A stretch of 43,206 nucleotides of DNA from positions 1 through 43,206 of the forward strand of contig JBFJPL010000030.1 of NCBI GenBank assembly GCA_041617155.1, in the 5' to 3' direction. How positions within the stretch are numbered: the first letter of the stretch is position 1; each line of letters begins with the position of its first letter. Made by a program: the position numbers and the translations under genes. This stretch comes from CAMYKD01 sp041617155 (GTDB lineage Bacteria > Pseudomonadota > Alphaproteobacteria > Kiloniellales > JAKSDN01). Below are positions 26,313-36,417 of the stretch, one piece after another. The notes beneath the pieces were generated by a model, which ran no database searches, was not told the origin of the DNA, and worked only from the letters and a program-made list of their open reading frames with translations.

Positions 26313-26631
26313 AGAGCTTTTCTGCGATCTCATTGATCTTGGCCGCCACTATGAAGTCGTTCTCGCGCAAGCCATTGATCTTCTTGGTTTGCAGAACGAC
26401 GTCGGCATAGCCCCAGCCGAAGGTGATGGACACCGGGTGGTGAATCTCGGCTTCGGCCAAGTCGCCCGCTCGGTGCACGAAATCGAGCGCCGCCCGGAAT
26501 TTTTTGAACCGAGAGCGGGCCTCGATTTTGGTGCGGTTATTCCGGTCCTCCCGGCCCGGCATCTGCGACAAAGGCGAGACCCCGCCGTGGCAGGGGATGC
26601 AGGTCTTCTGGACAAGTGCGGTTTCGCTCAT
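26293..26631 (-). CDS. phhB: pterin-4a-carbinolamine dehydratase-like protein
   Basis: 112 residues. Typical marks are the N-terminal CIPCHGGVSPL (family pattern C-x2-C-x-G-G-x-P-L), FKKFRAALDFVHRAGDLAEAE, the catalytic HHP, FGWGYADVVLQT and GLRENDFIVAAKI. The family recycles the pterin cofactor of aromatic amino acid hydroxylases; in bacteria without phenylalanine hydroxylase its role is unclear. Between SPL and the first helix the protein appears about 10 residues shorter than usual. The ATG at 26631 was preferred to an in-frame TTG 9 bp upstream. The 286-bp gap on its 5' side contains only a family B repeat. Confidence 0.85.
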   Translation of the reverse strand: MSETALVQKTCIPCHGGVSPLSQMPGREDRNNRTKIEARSRFKKFRAALDFVHRAGDLAEAEIHHPVSITFGWGYADVVLQTKKINGLRENDFIVAAKINEIAEKLFSEARD

Positions 26632-26853
26632 CAGCCGCAATCTTCCTCAGGCGCCGCCTAAGCGCCGAATCCCTGGAAGCGTGGGTCCGGCCATGCGGCG
26701 GAGCTACTCCATATCGTTTCCTCAGGGGGGCACAACTCCCCGTACCAGCCAGGGCCGGGGCAGGTCCGCGGTCAAAGGCGCAGCGGAAGCAAACGGCCGG
26801 GTAGCCGGCGTTCGGGGGACGTGAGCCGATGCCGCAGCGCCAACTTCACGCAA

Positions 26854-26880
26854 CCCCCTCGCACCGCAGGGCGAGAGGGA
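26854..26880. repeat. palindromic intergenic repeat, family B
   Basis: An imperfect CCCCCTCGC / GCGAGAGGG hairpin of the same kind as at 16000-16020, in the gap between the pterin dehydratase and xerC genes. It lies beyond the xerC stop codon (minus strand) and could act in its mRNA 3' end. Confidence 0.5.
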
Positions 26881-26917
26881 AGGGCGTAGAAGCGGTGTCT
26901 CCGACAACGGAAGTCCG

Positions 26918-27871
26918 CTATCCCCCCTTCGCCCTAGGATGCGCCCGATCGTAGACCGCCATCAGGCCTGCCACGTCCACCTCGGTATAGCGCTGGGTGG
27001 TCGAGAGCGAGGCGTGGCCGAGCAGCTCCTGGATGGTGCGCAGGTCGCCGCCGCCGGCCAAGAGGTGGGTGGCGAAGCTGTGGCGCAGCGCATGCGGCGT
27101 GGCGCTCTCGGGCAGGCCGAGGAGGCGGCGCAGGTCGGCCATGCGCTGCTGCACCTGGCGGGGCCCAAGCGCGCGGCCGCGCTGGCCGAGGAACAGCGGG
27201 CCCTCGGGCGGCAGGGCGTAGGGACAGGCGGCGAGATAATCCTCGACCGCCGCGATCACCGTCGGTAGCAGAGGCACGACCCGCTCTTTGCCGCCCTTGC
27301 CGGTCACGGTGAGCGCCTCCTGGCCCGGCGCCGGGGCGTCACGGCGGCGGAGGCCCAGCGCCTCGCCGATGCGCAGGCCGGCGCCGTAGAGCAGCAGCAG
27401 GACCGCCGTGTCGCGCTTGCCGCTCCAGTCCTGGTCGCTCAATTCCCGCACCGTCTCGACGCTCTCGACCGCCTCCTCGGGCGTGAGCGCCTTGGGCACG
27501 GCGCGTGGCAGCTTGGGGCCGTGGATCGCCGCCAGCGCGGGGTTCTCGGCCAGGCCGCGGCGCTGCAGCCAGCGGAACAGGTTGCGAACCGTGGACAGCG
27601 CGCGGGCGGTCGAGCTGCGCTTCAGGCCGCGGCCGGCGCGCGCCGCCAGCCAGGCGCGGAAGTCGGCCGGCCGCAAGCGGCCGAGCGCCGCCAGGCTCGG
27701 CGGGCCGCCCAGGTGCTCGGCCATGAACTTGAGGAACCCGGCCAGGTCGCGGGCATAGGCGGCGCGGGTGTGGGCCGAGGCGCGCCGCTCGAAGGCGAGC
27801 CAGGCCTGCCAGTCCTCGATCGCGTCCAACAGGTCGGGCGCCGCGTGCCAGTCCCTGGTGCCCGAGGTCAT
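26918..27871 (-). CDS. xerC: tyrosine recombinase XerC
   Basis: Site-specific recombinase that, with XerD, resolves chromosome dimers at dif. 317 residues, normal. The N-terminal SAM-like DNA-binding domain covers about 15-115. The catalytic domain has Arg167 (GAGLRIGEAL), Lys in TGKGGKERVVPL, HALRHSFATHLL with Arg263, LGHASLSTTQRY and the nucleophile Tyr295. Order xerC-DUF484-fsa opposite priA is a common alphaproteobacterial arrangement, so this is the housekeeping copy and not an element integrase. A partial copy of its 3' end lies at 21285-21526. Confidence 0.96.
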   Translation of the reverse strand: MTSGTRDWHAAPDLLDAIEDWQAWLAFERRASAHTRAAYARDLAGFLKFMAEHLGGPPSLAALGRLRPADFRAWLAARAGRGLKRSSTARALSTVRNLFRWLQRRGLAENPALAAIHGPKLPRAVPKALTPEEAVESVETVRELSDQDWSGKRDTAVLLLLYGAGLRIGEALGLRRRDAPAPGQEALTVTGKGGKERVVPLLPTVIAAVEDYLAACPYALPPEGPLFLGQRGRALGPRQVQQRMADLRRLLGLPESATPHALRHSFATHLLAGGGDLRTIQELLGHASLSTTQRYTEVDVAGLMAVYDRAHPRAKGG

Positions 27872-27920
27872 GGGCCGGAGGTCACGTCATGATGGCGGAC
27901 TGGGGCGCCAGGAGCAGCGT

Positions 27921-27955
27921 TCCCTCTCCCCCTGGGAGAGAAACAGGGTGAGGGC
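27921..27955. repeat. intergenic repeat, family B
   Basis: CCCTCTCCCCCTGGGAGAG followed by AACAGGGTGAGGG, in the 237-bp gap between xerC and DUF484. With the copy at 28030-28080 it is oriented as an inverted pair (GGGTGAGGGC here, GCCCTCACCC there). Confidence 0.55.
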
Positions 27956-28029
27956 GGGTTGATTTCTTGGTTCGAGGGTTGCTTCACGTCGAGCGACTCC
28001 GGCGCTGGCCGATAAGCAGCAAAACAACG

Positions 28030-28080
28030 CGCCCTCACCCTTCCGCTTCGCGGGCCCCTCCCTCTCCCGAAGGGAGAGGG
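28030..28080. repeat. intergenic repeat, family B, longest copy
   Basis: GCCCTCACCC, then GCTTCGCGGGCCCCTCC, and the perfect hairpin CCCTCTCCC-GAA-GGGAGAGGG. It lies immediately after the DUF484 stop (minus strand), where a stable hairpin could protect or end the fsa-DUF484 transcript. Confidence 0.6.
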
Positions 28081-28108
28081 AAACGAGCGGGCGCCGTCTG
28101 CCAGCCGG

Positions 28109-28861
28109 TCAGTCGGGCAGGTCCAGCCATGCCCGGATGGAGTGTTCCAGGACGCCAGCCAGGAAGGCCAGCAGCTCGGTGCCCTGGCCCTGGTGGAACT
28201 GGTCGGGCCGGCGCGAGCCCAGGGCGAGCAGGGCCGGCGGCGTCGCCGGGCTGATGTCCAGGCGGATCAAGGCCTCGGAGGCGACCAGGCCGGCGGCCGC
28301 GCCGAAGATCATCGGGTCGCCCTCGGTCTCGCCGCGCAGCAGCAGGGCGCGGCCCTTGCCGATCAGCGAGTCGACCGTGTCCGGCTCGAGCTGATAGAGC
28401 CCGCCCAGGCGCACCGGCGGCAGGCTTTGCTCCGAATGCTCGACGCCCAGGGTGACCGCGTCCAGGTCGAGCGCGATCGCGAGGTCCGTGGTCACGCGCT
28501 CGATCAGATGCTCGAACGACCTGGCCGACAGGAGTGCGAGCACCGCCTTGTGCACGCGGGCCTGGGCGGCCAGGTTGCTGCGCCCGGCCTGGACCAGGGC
28601 GTCGCGCGCCGCGGTCATCTCGGCGACCTCCGAGCGCAGCCGGTCGACCATGTAGCTTTGCAGGTCGAGCACGCCGTCGCCGCGCCGGCATTCCGGCGGC
28701 GTCAGGACCTGCAGCAACTCGGGATGGCGGGCCAGGAAATCCGGATGGCGCCGCAGGTAGCCGTCGACCTGCGCGGCGCTCGGCCCGCCGTGCTCGACAG
28801 CGTCCTTGGCGGTGTCCTTGGCCGCGTCCTTGGCGGCCTTGCCGGTCATGTCCTTAGGCAC
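28109..28861 (-). CDS. DUF484 family protein
   Basis: 250 residues. The N-terminus is a Lys/Ala-rich extension (about 25 residues), then the DUF484 start VDGYLRRHPDFLARHPELL and an amphipathic helix with VLDLQSYMVDRLRSEV. The remainder (about 105-250) has the GAF-like core (LDAVTLGVE, ALIRLDI, LLALGSRRPDQFHQGQGTELL). The family commonly sits next to xerC; its function is not established. It is 26 bp after fsa on the same strand, so co-transcribed with it. Confidence 0.93.
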   Translation of the reverse strand: MPKDMTGKAAKDAAKDTAKDAVEHGGPSAAQVDGYLRRHPDFLARHPELLQVLTPPECRRGDGVLDLQSYMVDRLRSEVAEMTAARDALVQAGRSNLAAQARVHKAVLALLSARSFEHLIERVTTDLAIALDLDAVTLGVEHSEQSLPPVRLGGLYQLEPDTVDSLIGKGRALLLRGETEGDPMIFGAAAGLVASEALIRLDISPATPPALLALGSRRPDQFHQGQGTELLAFLAGVLEHSIRAWLDLPD

Positions 28862-28887
28862 GGCATTTCCTCGGGCACGGCGTCTCC

Positions 28888-29598
28888 TCAGGCACGGCGT
28901 CGCGCGGCTTGCTTGCCATCCGCCTTATCATCCCCCGGTGGGGTTAAGATCGTCTGACCGGTCTTGGCCCAGTCCTCCAGGAAGGCCGCCAGGCCCTTGT
29001 CGGTCAAGGGATGCTTGAACATGGCGCGCAGCACGCCGGGCGGCAGGGTTGCGACGTCGGCGCCTAGCTTGGCCGACTCGACCACGTGGATCGGGTGGCG
29101 CACCGAGGCGACCAGCACCTCGGTGGCGAACTCCGGGTAGAGCGCGTAGATCTCGACGATCTCGGCGATCAGGCCGAGGCCGTCGGTGCCGACGTCGTCC
29201 AGGCGGCCGACGAAGGGCGAGATGTAGGCGGCGCCGGCCTTGGCCGCCAGGATCGCCTGGGCCGCCGAGAAGCACAGTGTCACGTTGACCTTGATGCCGT
29301 CGTCGCTGAGCGCCTTGCAGGCCTTGAGGCCGTCGGGCGTGAGCGGCACCTTGACCACGATGTTGGCGGCCACCTCGGCCAGGTGCCGGCCCTCGGCCAG
29401 CATGGCTTCCAGGTCGGTCGCCGTCACCTCGGCACTGACCGGCCCGGGCACCAGCTCGCAGATCTCGCGCAATACGGTAAAGAAATCGCGCCCCGACTTG
29501 GCGACCAGCGAGGGGTTGGTGGTGACGCCGTCGACCAGGCCGGTCGCGGCCAGGTCGCGGATCTCGTCGACGTCCGCCGTGTCGATGAAGAATTTCAT
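28888..29598 (-). CDS. fsa: transaldolase / fructose-6-phosphate aldolase family
   Basis: 236 residues, the short FSA/TalC-type class. MKFFIDTADVDEI is the family's N-terminus, followed by DGVTTNPSLVAKSG and the Schiff-base Lys83 in NIVVKVPLT. Further marks are NVTLCFSAAQAILAAKAGA and YISPFVGRLDD. The start was set at the ATG at 29598 for this reason; the open frame continues upstream without family-like sequence. Whether it acts as transaldolase in the pentose phosphate pathway or as aldolase cannot be read from the sequence. The C-terminal 15 residues are a basic tail. First gene of the minus-strand unit, divergent from priA across 91 bp. Confidence 0.93.
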   Translation of the reverse strand: MKFFIDTADVDEIRDLAATGLVDGVTTNPSLVAKSGRDFFTVLREICELVPGPVSAEVTATDLEAMLAEGRHLAEVAANIVVKVPLTPDGLKACKALSDDGIKVNVTLCFSAAQAILAAKAGAAYISPFVGRLDDVGTDGLGLIAEIVEIYALYPEFATEVLVASVRHPIHVVESAKLGADVATLPPGVLRAMFKHPLTDKGLAAFLEDWAKTGQTILTPPGDDKADGKQAARRRA

Positions 29599-29689
29599 GC
29601 CGTTCGCGCGCGCTCCAAGCTCATGCCGTGCCCGGCCCGGGCCAAAGGAATCTGGTGTCCCGGCGGGCCGCTCCAGTAGAGTGTAGCCG

Positions 29690-32002
29690 ATGCCAAAGCG
29701 CCGCGCCAGCACCGCCCCCGGCACCGTCCGCCGCCCCAATACCGCCGAAAAACTGGCTCCGCAAGGGGATTCGGCGCTGCTCCGGGCCCCGGAGGCGGCC
29801 AGGTGCGCCGTGCTGCTGCCGCTGCCGCTCGCCGGCGCCTACGACTACGCGGTGCCGTCGGGACTTCGACTCGCCGCGGGCGACCTGGTGCGCGTGCCGC
29901 TCGGCAGCCGCGAACTGGTCGGCGTGGTCTGGGAGCCGGACCCAGAGCGCCGCCAGGTCGCGGCCGAACGGCTCAAGCCGGTCGTCGGGCGCATCGACCT
30001 GCCGGGCCTGCCGGCCGACCAGCGCCGCTTCATCGAGTGGCTGGCCGCCTACACCATGGCGCCGCCCGGCGCGGTGCTGCGCATGGCGCTCAGCGTGCCG
30101 GCCGCCATCGAGCCGCCCAAGCCGGTCACCGGTTACCGTCTGGTGGCGGGCGGGTCGGCGGCCGAGGCCGGGTCGCTGCGGCTCACGCCGGCGCGCAAGC
30201 GGGTCCTGGCGCTCGCCGCCGAGGGCCCGGCCCGGCCGGCGGCGGAGCTGGCGCGCGATGCCGGGGTCGGTGCCTCGGTGGTCAAGGGCCTGGCGGCTTT
30301 GGGCGTCCTGGAGGCCGTCGCCTTGCCGCCTTCGGCTGCCTTCGAGTCGCCTGAAAGTCGCCGTCCAGGACCCGCCTTGTCGCCGGCTCAGTCGGCCGCC
30401 GCGACGGCGCTCAGGGACCAGGTCGCGGGCGGCGGATTCGGGGTCACCCTGCTCGACGGGGTGACCGGCGCGGGCAAGACCGAGGTCTACTTCGAGGCGC
30501 TCGCGGCGGCGCTCGCGGCGGGCGCCCAGGTGCTCGTGCTGCTGCCGGAAATTGCCCTTTCGGCGCAATGGCTTGAGCGCTTCCGGCAGCGCTTCGGCGC
30601 GCGCCCCGCCGAGTGGCATTCGGACCTCACCGCGGGGCAGCGGCGGCGCACCTGGCGGGCGGTCGCCGAGGACCAGGCGCGGGTCGTGGTCGGCGCCCGC
30701 TCGGCGCTCTTCCTGCCGTACCGGGCGCTCGGCCTGATCGTGGTCGACGAGGAGCACGACGGCGCCTTCAAGCAGGAGGATGGCGTCATTTACCACGCCC
30801 GCGACATGGCCGTGGTACGCGCCCGCCTGGCGGAGATCCCGATCGTGCTGTGCTCCGCCACGCCGTCCCTGGAAACCGTCACCAACGTCAAGGCCGGTCG
30901 CTACGACAGGCTCCATCTGCCGGACCGCCACGGCGGTGCGGAGCTGCCGAAGGTCGAGCTGGTCGACCTGCGCCGCGACCCGCCGCCGCGCCTGGCGGGA
31001 ATCGGTCAGTCTTGGTTGTCCGCGGCCTTGCGCCGCGCGCTGACCGAGAGCTTCGCGGCCAACGAACAGGCGCTCTTGTTCCTCAACCGCCGGGGCTTCG
31101 CGCCGCTCACGTTGTGCCGGGTCTGCGGCCACCGGATCAAATGCCCCAACTGCACCGCCTGGCTGGTCGAACACCGCTTGGCCGGGCGTCTGCAGTGCCA
31201 CCACTGCGGCCACCGCACGCCCCTGCCGTCCGATTGCCCAGCGTGCGGGGCGGAGGGCGGCCTGGCCGCCTGCGGGCCGGGGGTCGAACGCCTGGCCGAA
31301 GAGGTCAGGCTGCTGTTCCCGGAGCAAAGGACGGCGATCGTTTCCAGCGACAGCGTGTCGGGACCGGCCGCCGCCGCGGCGTTGGTGCAGGCGGTCCAGC
31401 GGCATGAAATCGACCTCATGATCGGTACCCAGATCGTCGCCAAGGGGCACCACTTTCCCCGGCTCACGCTGGTCGGCGTGGTCGACGGCGACCTGGGGTT
31501 GGCCGGCGGCGACCTGCGCGCGGCCGAACGGACCTACCAGCTGCTGCACCAGGTGGCCGGCCGCGCCGGGCGGGCCGAGCGGCCGGGCCGCGTGTTGATC
31601 CAGACCTATGAGCCCGAGCACCCGGTGATGCAGGCCCTGGCGTCCGATGCGCCGGATGCCCGTGACCGCTTTCTGGAGGCCGAGACCGAGAGCCGGCGGC
31701 TGGCCGCCATGCCGCCATTTGCGCGCCTGGCTGCGCTGATCCTGTCGGACCGGGATGCGGCCCGGCTCGACGCCGCCTGCCGCCGTCTGCTGCGCGTCGC
31801 GCCACGCGGCGACGGCATCGAGATACTGGGCCCGGCGCCCGCTCCTCTGGCCGTGCTGCGCGGCCGCCATCGCCGGCGTTTCCTGCTCAGGACCCGACGC
31901 GATATCGCGCCCCAGGCCGTGCTCGGCCCCTGGCTTGGCGCCGTCGAGCTGCCGCGCCAAGTGCGCCTGCAGATCGACGTCGATCCCTACAGTTTCCTAT
32001 AA
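29690..32002 (+). CDS. priA: primosomal protein N', replication restart helicase
   Basis: DEAH-type helicase that recognises stalled forks and reloads the replicative helicase. 770 residues, normal. The N-terminal 3'-DNA-binding region is at about 38-145, Walker A GAGKT at 260-264, Walker B DEEH at 353-356, and ATP-helicase motif TPSLE near 399. Zinc-binding cysteines start at 476 (CRVCGH, CPNC, CHHCGH, CPACG). Later motifs include GTQIVAKGHHFP and QVAGRAGRAERPGR. The first 30 residues are a basic, low-complexity extension; a later start is possible. Its end is 3 bp from the end of the convergent unknown gene. Confidence 0.97.
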   Translation: MPKRRASTAPGTVRRPNTAEKLAPQGDSALLRAPEAARCAVLLPLPLAGAYDYAVPSGLRLAAGDLVRVPLGSRELVGVVWEPDPERRQVAAERLKPVVGRIDLPGLPADQRRFIEWLAAYTMAPPGAVLRMALSVPAAIEPPKPVTGYRLVAGGSAAEAGSLRLTPARKRVLALAAEGPARPAAELARDAGVGASVVKGLAALGVLEAVALPPSAAFESPESRRPGPALSPAQSAAATALRDQVAGGGFGVTLLDGVTGAGKTEVYFEALAAALAAGAQVLVLLPEIALSAQWLERFRQRFGARPAEWHSDLTAGQRRRTWRAVAEDQARVVVGARSALFLPYRALGLIVVDEEHDGAFKQEDGVIYHARDMAVVRARLAEIPIVLCSATPSLETVTNVKAGRYDRLHLPDRHGGAELPKVELVDLRRDPPPRLAGIGQSWLSAALRRALTESFAANEQALLFLNRRGFAPLTLCRVCGHRIKCPNCTAWLVEHRLAGRLQCHHCGHRTPLPSDCPACGAEGGLAACGPGVERLAEEVRLLFPEQRTAIVSSDSVSGPAAAAALVQAVQRHEIDLMIGTQIVAKGHHFPRLTLVGVVDGDLGLAGGDLRAAERTYQLLHQVAGRAGRAERPGRVLIQTYEPEHPVMQALASDAPDARDRFLEAETESRRLAAMPPFARLAALILSDRDAARLDAACRRLLRVAPRGDGIEILGPAPAPLAVLRGRHRRRFLLRTRRDIAPQAVLGPWLGAVELPRQVRLQIDVDPYSFL

Positions 32003-32005
32003 GCC

Positions 32006-32920
32006 CTAAGCGGCGGCCTCGCGGGAAAGGAAGTCGACGTCCACGAAGGCGTCGTAGGGAACCCGCGTGAAGGCGTTCGCGAAGGGCTTGCCGGCCATCG
32101 CGGCAAGCCGTCTGGCTTTTTGCTTGGCCGCATCCGGCCGAAGGATGGCCAGATCGTCGCTTTCGCCCAAAGGCGTCAGCACCGCGCCGATGATGTTCCG
32201 CACCGAGGATGCCGGCACATACTCGATCGTTTCGGCGGGCGCGCCGAATCCGAAGAGGGACTTTTCCCGGCGGACCAGGACCACGTAGTCAACCTCGGGA
32301 AAAGCCATGGCCGCACCGTTCCAAGTTATGGCGGTGGCGCATTGGCGCTCGCCCTTGGGCGCGAAGAGGAAGATCTGCGGGAAGTAGACCTTTCCGTCCA
32401 ATGCCGCCTCGCGACGATCCTTGCTCAGGCGATAGGACCAGAGCCGATCGGCCTTTTCTTTGGGCAAATAGTAGAAGCTGTCGATCAGGCCCTTCGCTGC
32501 CATGGCGCGCACGGCTTGCCGATTGCATTCCGACCAGCTGACGATCAGTTCGTCCGCCTTGGCCGCGCTTGCCAAGGTGGCGGCTTGCGGGTTGAACAGC
32601 CACAGCTCGAATGAGCGAGCCAGATCGACCAGGAACGGCATGGCCTCGTAGGTAAAGTAGGTGGGTCGGCCATAGTACAGACTGAACCCGAGTCCGCTGT
32701 CGAAATAGCCCTCGGGGATCTCAAATGCATCGTCACAGGGTTCGTCGGGCAGATAGTCGACCGAGAAGTGAACGTCGGTCTCCGGGTTTTCATAGACCAT
32801 CTGCAGGCCGCCGGGCAGCGATCTGGCGCTCAGGTAGGGGCTCTGCTGGTTCCACAGCACCAGTTCCCGCGGGTCAATGAAACGCCGATCTTTGGTCAGG
32901 AAGCGGAGCTCGAAGCCCAT
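32006..32920 (-). CDS. hypothetical protein, 304 aa
   Basis: Start at the ATG 32920 (MGFELRFLTKDRRFIDP) because the frame upstream to 33094 does not read like coding sequence. No signal peptide or membrane segment. Recognisable features are few: an aromatic-rich central part (GLGFSLYYGRPTYFTYEAMPF) and a KEKADRLWSYRL segment followed by a basic stretch. The sequence is compact and well behaved in codon use, so a real gene is likely. No family recognised. Convergent with priA, and its 5' side faces the atp operon. Confidence 0.75.
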   Translation of the reverse strand: MGFELRFLTKDRRFIDPRELVLWNQQSPYLSARSLPGGLQMVYENPETDVHFSVDYLPDEPCDDAFEIPEGYFDSGLGFSLYYGRPTYFTYEAMPFLVDLARSFELWLFNPQAATLASAAKADELIVSWSECNRQAVRAMAAKGLIDSFYYLPKEKADRLWSYRLSKDRREAALDGKVYFPQIFLFAPKGERQCATAITWNGAAMAFPEVDYVVLVRREKSLFGFGAPAETIEYVPASSVRNIIGAVLTPLGESDDLAILRPDAAKQKARRLAAMAGKPFANAFTRVPYDAFVDVDFLSREAAA

Positions 32921-33292
32921 GCAGAAGTTTCTCTTGTCGGGAAGGCACGGCCAGTGGCCCGCCGAAGTCCGATGGTTCTCCAGCTTGATTACGACAACCT
33001 TAACGGTGCGTCGTTTTACTGAATCGAAAGCGGGGGAGAAGCTTTGCGATCCGCCGGCCACCCCCTTCGAAAACCCGACGCCCAAAGGGAGCAAAGAAGC
33101 GTTCCCCGAGACTGTTCGAAGACTGGTGTTTTCCTGGCGAATTCGGGGATTTCACTGGCTCGACTCGTCTTGCAACGCCTTGTTGACTATGATACCACCG
33201 ACGCGCCCGCGGCCGGGGGACAGCCCCGTCACATCACAACCAAAATCCATTGCTGATTCGGCGTCGCGGGCGAATTTGGGTTCTGGCACCGC
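32921..33292. other. divergent intergenic region between the unknown gene and atpH
   Basis: These 372 bp must hold the atp operon promoter and probably that of the minus-strand gene. A TATGAT at 33188-33193 resembles a -10 element but has no good -35 at 16-18 bp, so I do not call a promoter. A small GGGG-ACAG-CCCC hairpin lies at about 33216-33227. The short ORFs here are not convincing. Confidence 0.5.
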
Positions 33293-33867
33293 TTGGGGGC
33301 AAGTGATTTGGCTGGGGAGAGTGCGCGCGAAAGCGGCTTGGCGGGGCGTTACGCCTCGGCGCTTTACGAGTTGGCAGAAGACGCCAAGCAGCTCGACGCG
33401 GCAGCTAGTGAACTGCGCGACCTCAAGCAAGTGATCGCCGACAGTGAGGACCTGACCCGCCTGATCCGCAGTCCGCTTTACGGGCGCGAGCAGCAGGGCA
33501 AGGCCATGGCGGCAATCCTCGACAAGGCCGGCGTCAACGATCTGACGCGCCGCTTCGTTCTGGTCGTGGCGCACAATCGCCGGCTTTTTGCGTTACCCCA
33601 AATGATCGACGCCTACCTGGCCGAGTTGGCCCGCCGTCGCGGCGAGGTAGCCGCGCGGGTCACAGCCGCCCACGACTTGACCAAGACTCAGCAGTCGGCC
33701 TTAACCGATGCGCTCAAGAAAGTGGTAGGCTCCAAAGTGCAGGTCGAGCTTGATGTTGATCCCCGCCTGCTCGGTGGGCTCGTCGTCCGGGTCGGCAGCC
33801 GCATGATCGATTCTTCGATACGCACCAAGCTAGAAAAACTACAGTTCGCCATGAAAGGGATCGGGTG

Positions 33868-33868
<1 letters not shown>
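33293..33868 (+). CDS. atpH: F1 ATP synthase delta subunit
   Basis: Links the F1 head to the peripheral stalk. About 190 residues, normal. N-terminal GLAGRYASALYELAED, and C-terminal VGSKVQVELDVDPRLLGGLVVRVGSRMIDSSI are diagnostic. There is no ATG or GTG in frame between the upstream stop (33254-33256) and the conserved sequence. Start must be TTG at 33293 or TTG at 33308; the second has GGGGG 8 bp upstream and may be the true one. First gene of the operon; its stop overlaps the atpA ATG (TGATG). Confidence 0.95.
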
Positions 33869-35397
<1,529 letters not shown>

Positions 35398-35455
35398 GCC
35401 CGGGCAGACAAGAGACCCCATGATCGAGCCACGGACCAAGAGCGGATAGAGTCGC

Positions 35456-36349
35456 ATGGCCAGCCTCAAGGACCTGCGAGTCCGGATCGCCAGCGTCAAG
35501 TCGACGCAGAAGATTACTTCGGCCATGAAAATGGTGGCCGCAGCCAAGCTGCGCCGCGCCCAGGAGCAGGCCGAGGCGTCGCGGCCCTATGCGGTGCGCA
35601 TGGAGCGGATGTTGGGCTCCCTGGCCGCGAGCATGGCCGGTCAGGAGGGCGCGCCACCGTTGCTCAAGGGCACCGGCAAGGATGACGTGCATTTGATCGT
35701 CGTCGGCACGGCCGACCGTGGCCTGTGCGGCGGCTTCAATTCCTCCATCGTGCGCGAGGCGCGGCGCCTGATCCAGTCACTGGACCAGAAGGGTAAGACA
35801 GTCAAGCTGCTCTGCGTCGGCCGCAAGGGGCGAGACCAACTGCGCCGGGACCACGGTAAGTTGATCGTCGAAACGATCGAGGACGTCGCCAAACCGTCGC
35901 TGACCTTCGACAAGGCGGCGGCGATCGGCGCGCGCGTAACCGGGATGTTCGAGGCCGGCGAGTTCGATAACTGCACGGTCATCTATGCCGAGTTCAAATC
36001 GGCGATGACCCAGATCGTCACGGCCCAGCAACTGATCCCCTTTGCCGTGCTGACGGATGACGCGAGCACCGGGGAATTCGCGGCCGGTCCGTCGGCGGCT
36101 TACGAGTACGAGCCGGACGAGGAAGAAATTTTGGCGGCTCTGCTGCCGCGCAACATTGCGGTGCAGATCTTCAGGGCGCTGTTGGAGAACAACGCCAGCG
36201 AGCAGGGCGCGCGCATGACCGCGATGGACAACGCTACGCGCAACGCCGGTGACATGATCAAGAGCCTGACGCAGGTCTATAACCGGACCCGTCAGGCGGT
36301 GATCACGAACGAACTGATTGAAATCATCTCCGCCAAGGAAGCGATGTAA
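35456..36349 (+). CDS. atpG: F1 ATP synthase gamma subunit
   Basis: 297 residues. Central rotating shaft of F1. The N-terminal coiled-coil helix starts MASLKDLRVRIASVKSTQKI with MKMVAAAKLRRAQ, the Rossmann-like middle has DRGLCGGFNSSIVR near 87, and the C-terminal helix has MTAMDNATRNAGDMI and ITNELIEIISA. Placed 58 bp after atpA and 68 bp before atpD in the operon. Confidence 0.99.
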   Translation: MASLKDLRVRIASVKSTQKITSAMKMVAAAKLRRAQEQAEASRPYAVRMERMLGSLAASMAGQEGAPPLLKGTGKDDVHLIVVGTADRGLCGGFNSSIVREARRLIQSLDQKGKTVKLLCVGRKGRDQLRRDHGKLIVETIEDVAKPSLTFDKAAAIGARVTGMFEAGEFDNCTVIYAEFKSAMTQIVTAQQLIPFAVLTDDASTGEFAAGPSAAYEYEPDEEEILAALLPRNIAVQIFRALLENNASEQGARMTAMDNATRNAGDMIKSLTQVYNRTRQAVITNELIEIISAKEAM

Positions 36350-36417
36350 CGCCGGCCCAATGGGCAGCGGGCGCGAAAGCGCGGGGCCGCGCGGACGGTT
36401 AAGAGGGAGCGTTAAGC

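Noticed and set aside
26590..26610. CIPCH as a heme c motif (CxxCH)
   Set aside because: It is the family's ordinary C-x2-C-x-G-G-x-P-L start of pterin dehydratases; the protein has no signal peptide.
29621..31960. 779-residue minus-strand open frame opposite priA
   Set aside because: GC-rich antisense shadow: Arg/Gly/Ala-rich, without motifs, while the plus strand encodes a full PriA.
33044..33256. 70-residue plus-strand ORF upstream of atpH
   Set aside because: No ribosome site and no family-like sequence; it lies in the probable promoter region of the atp operon.
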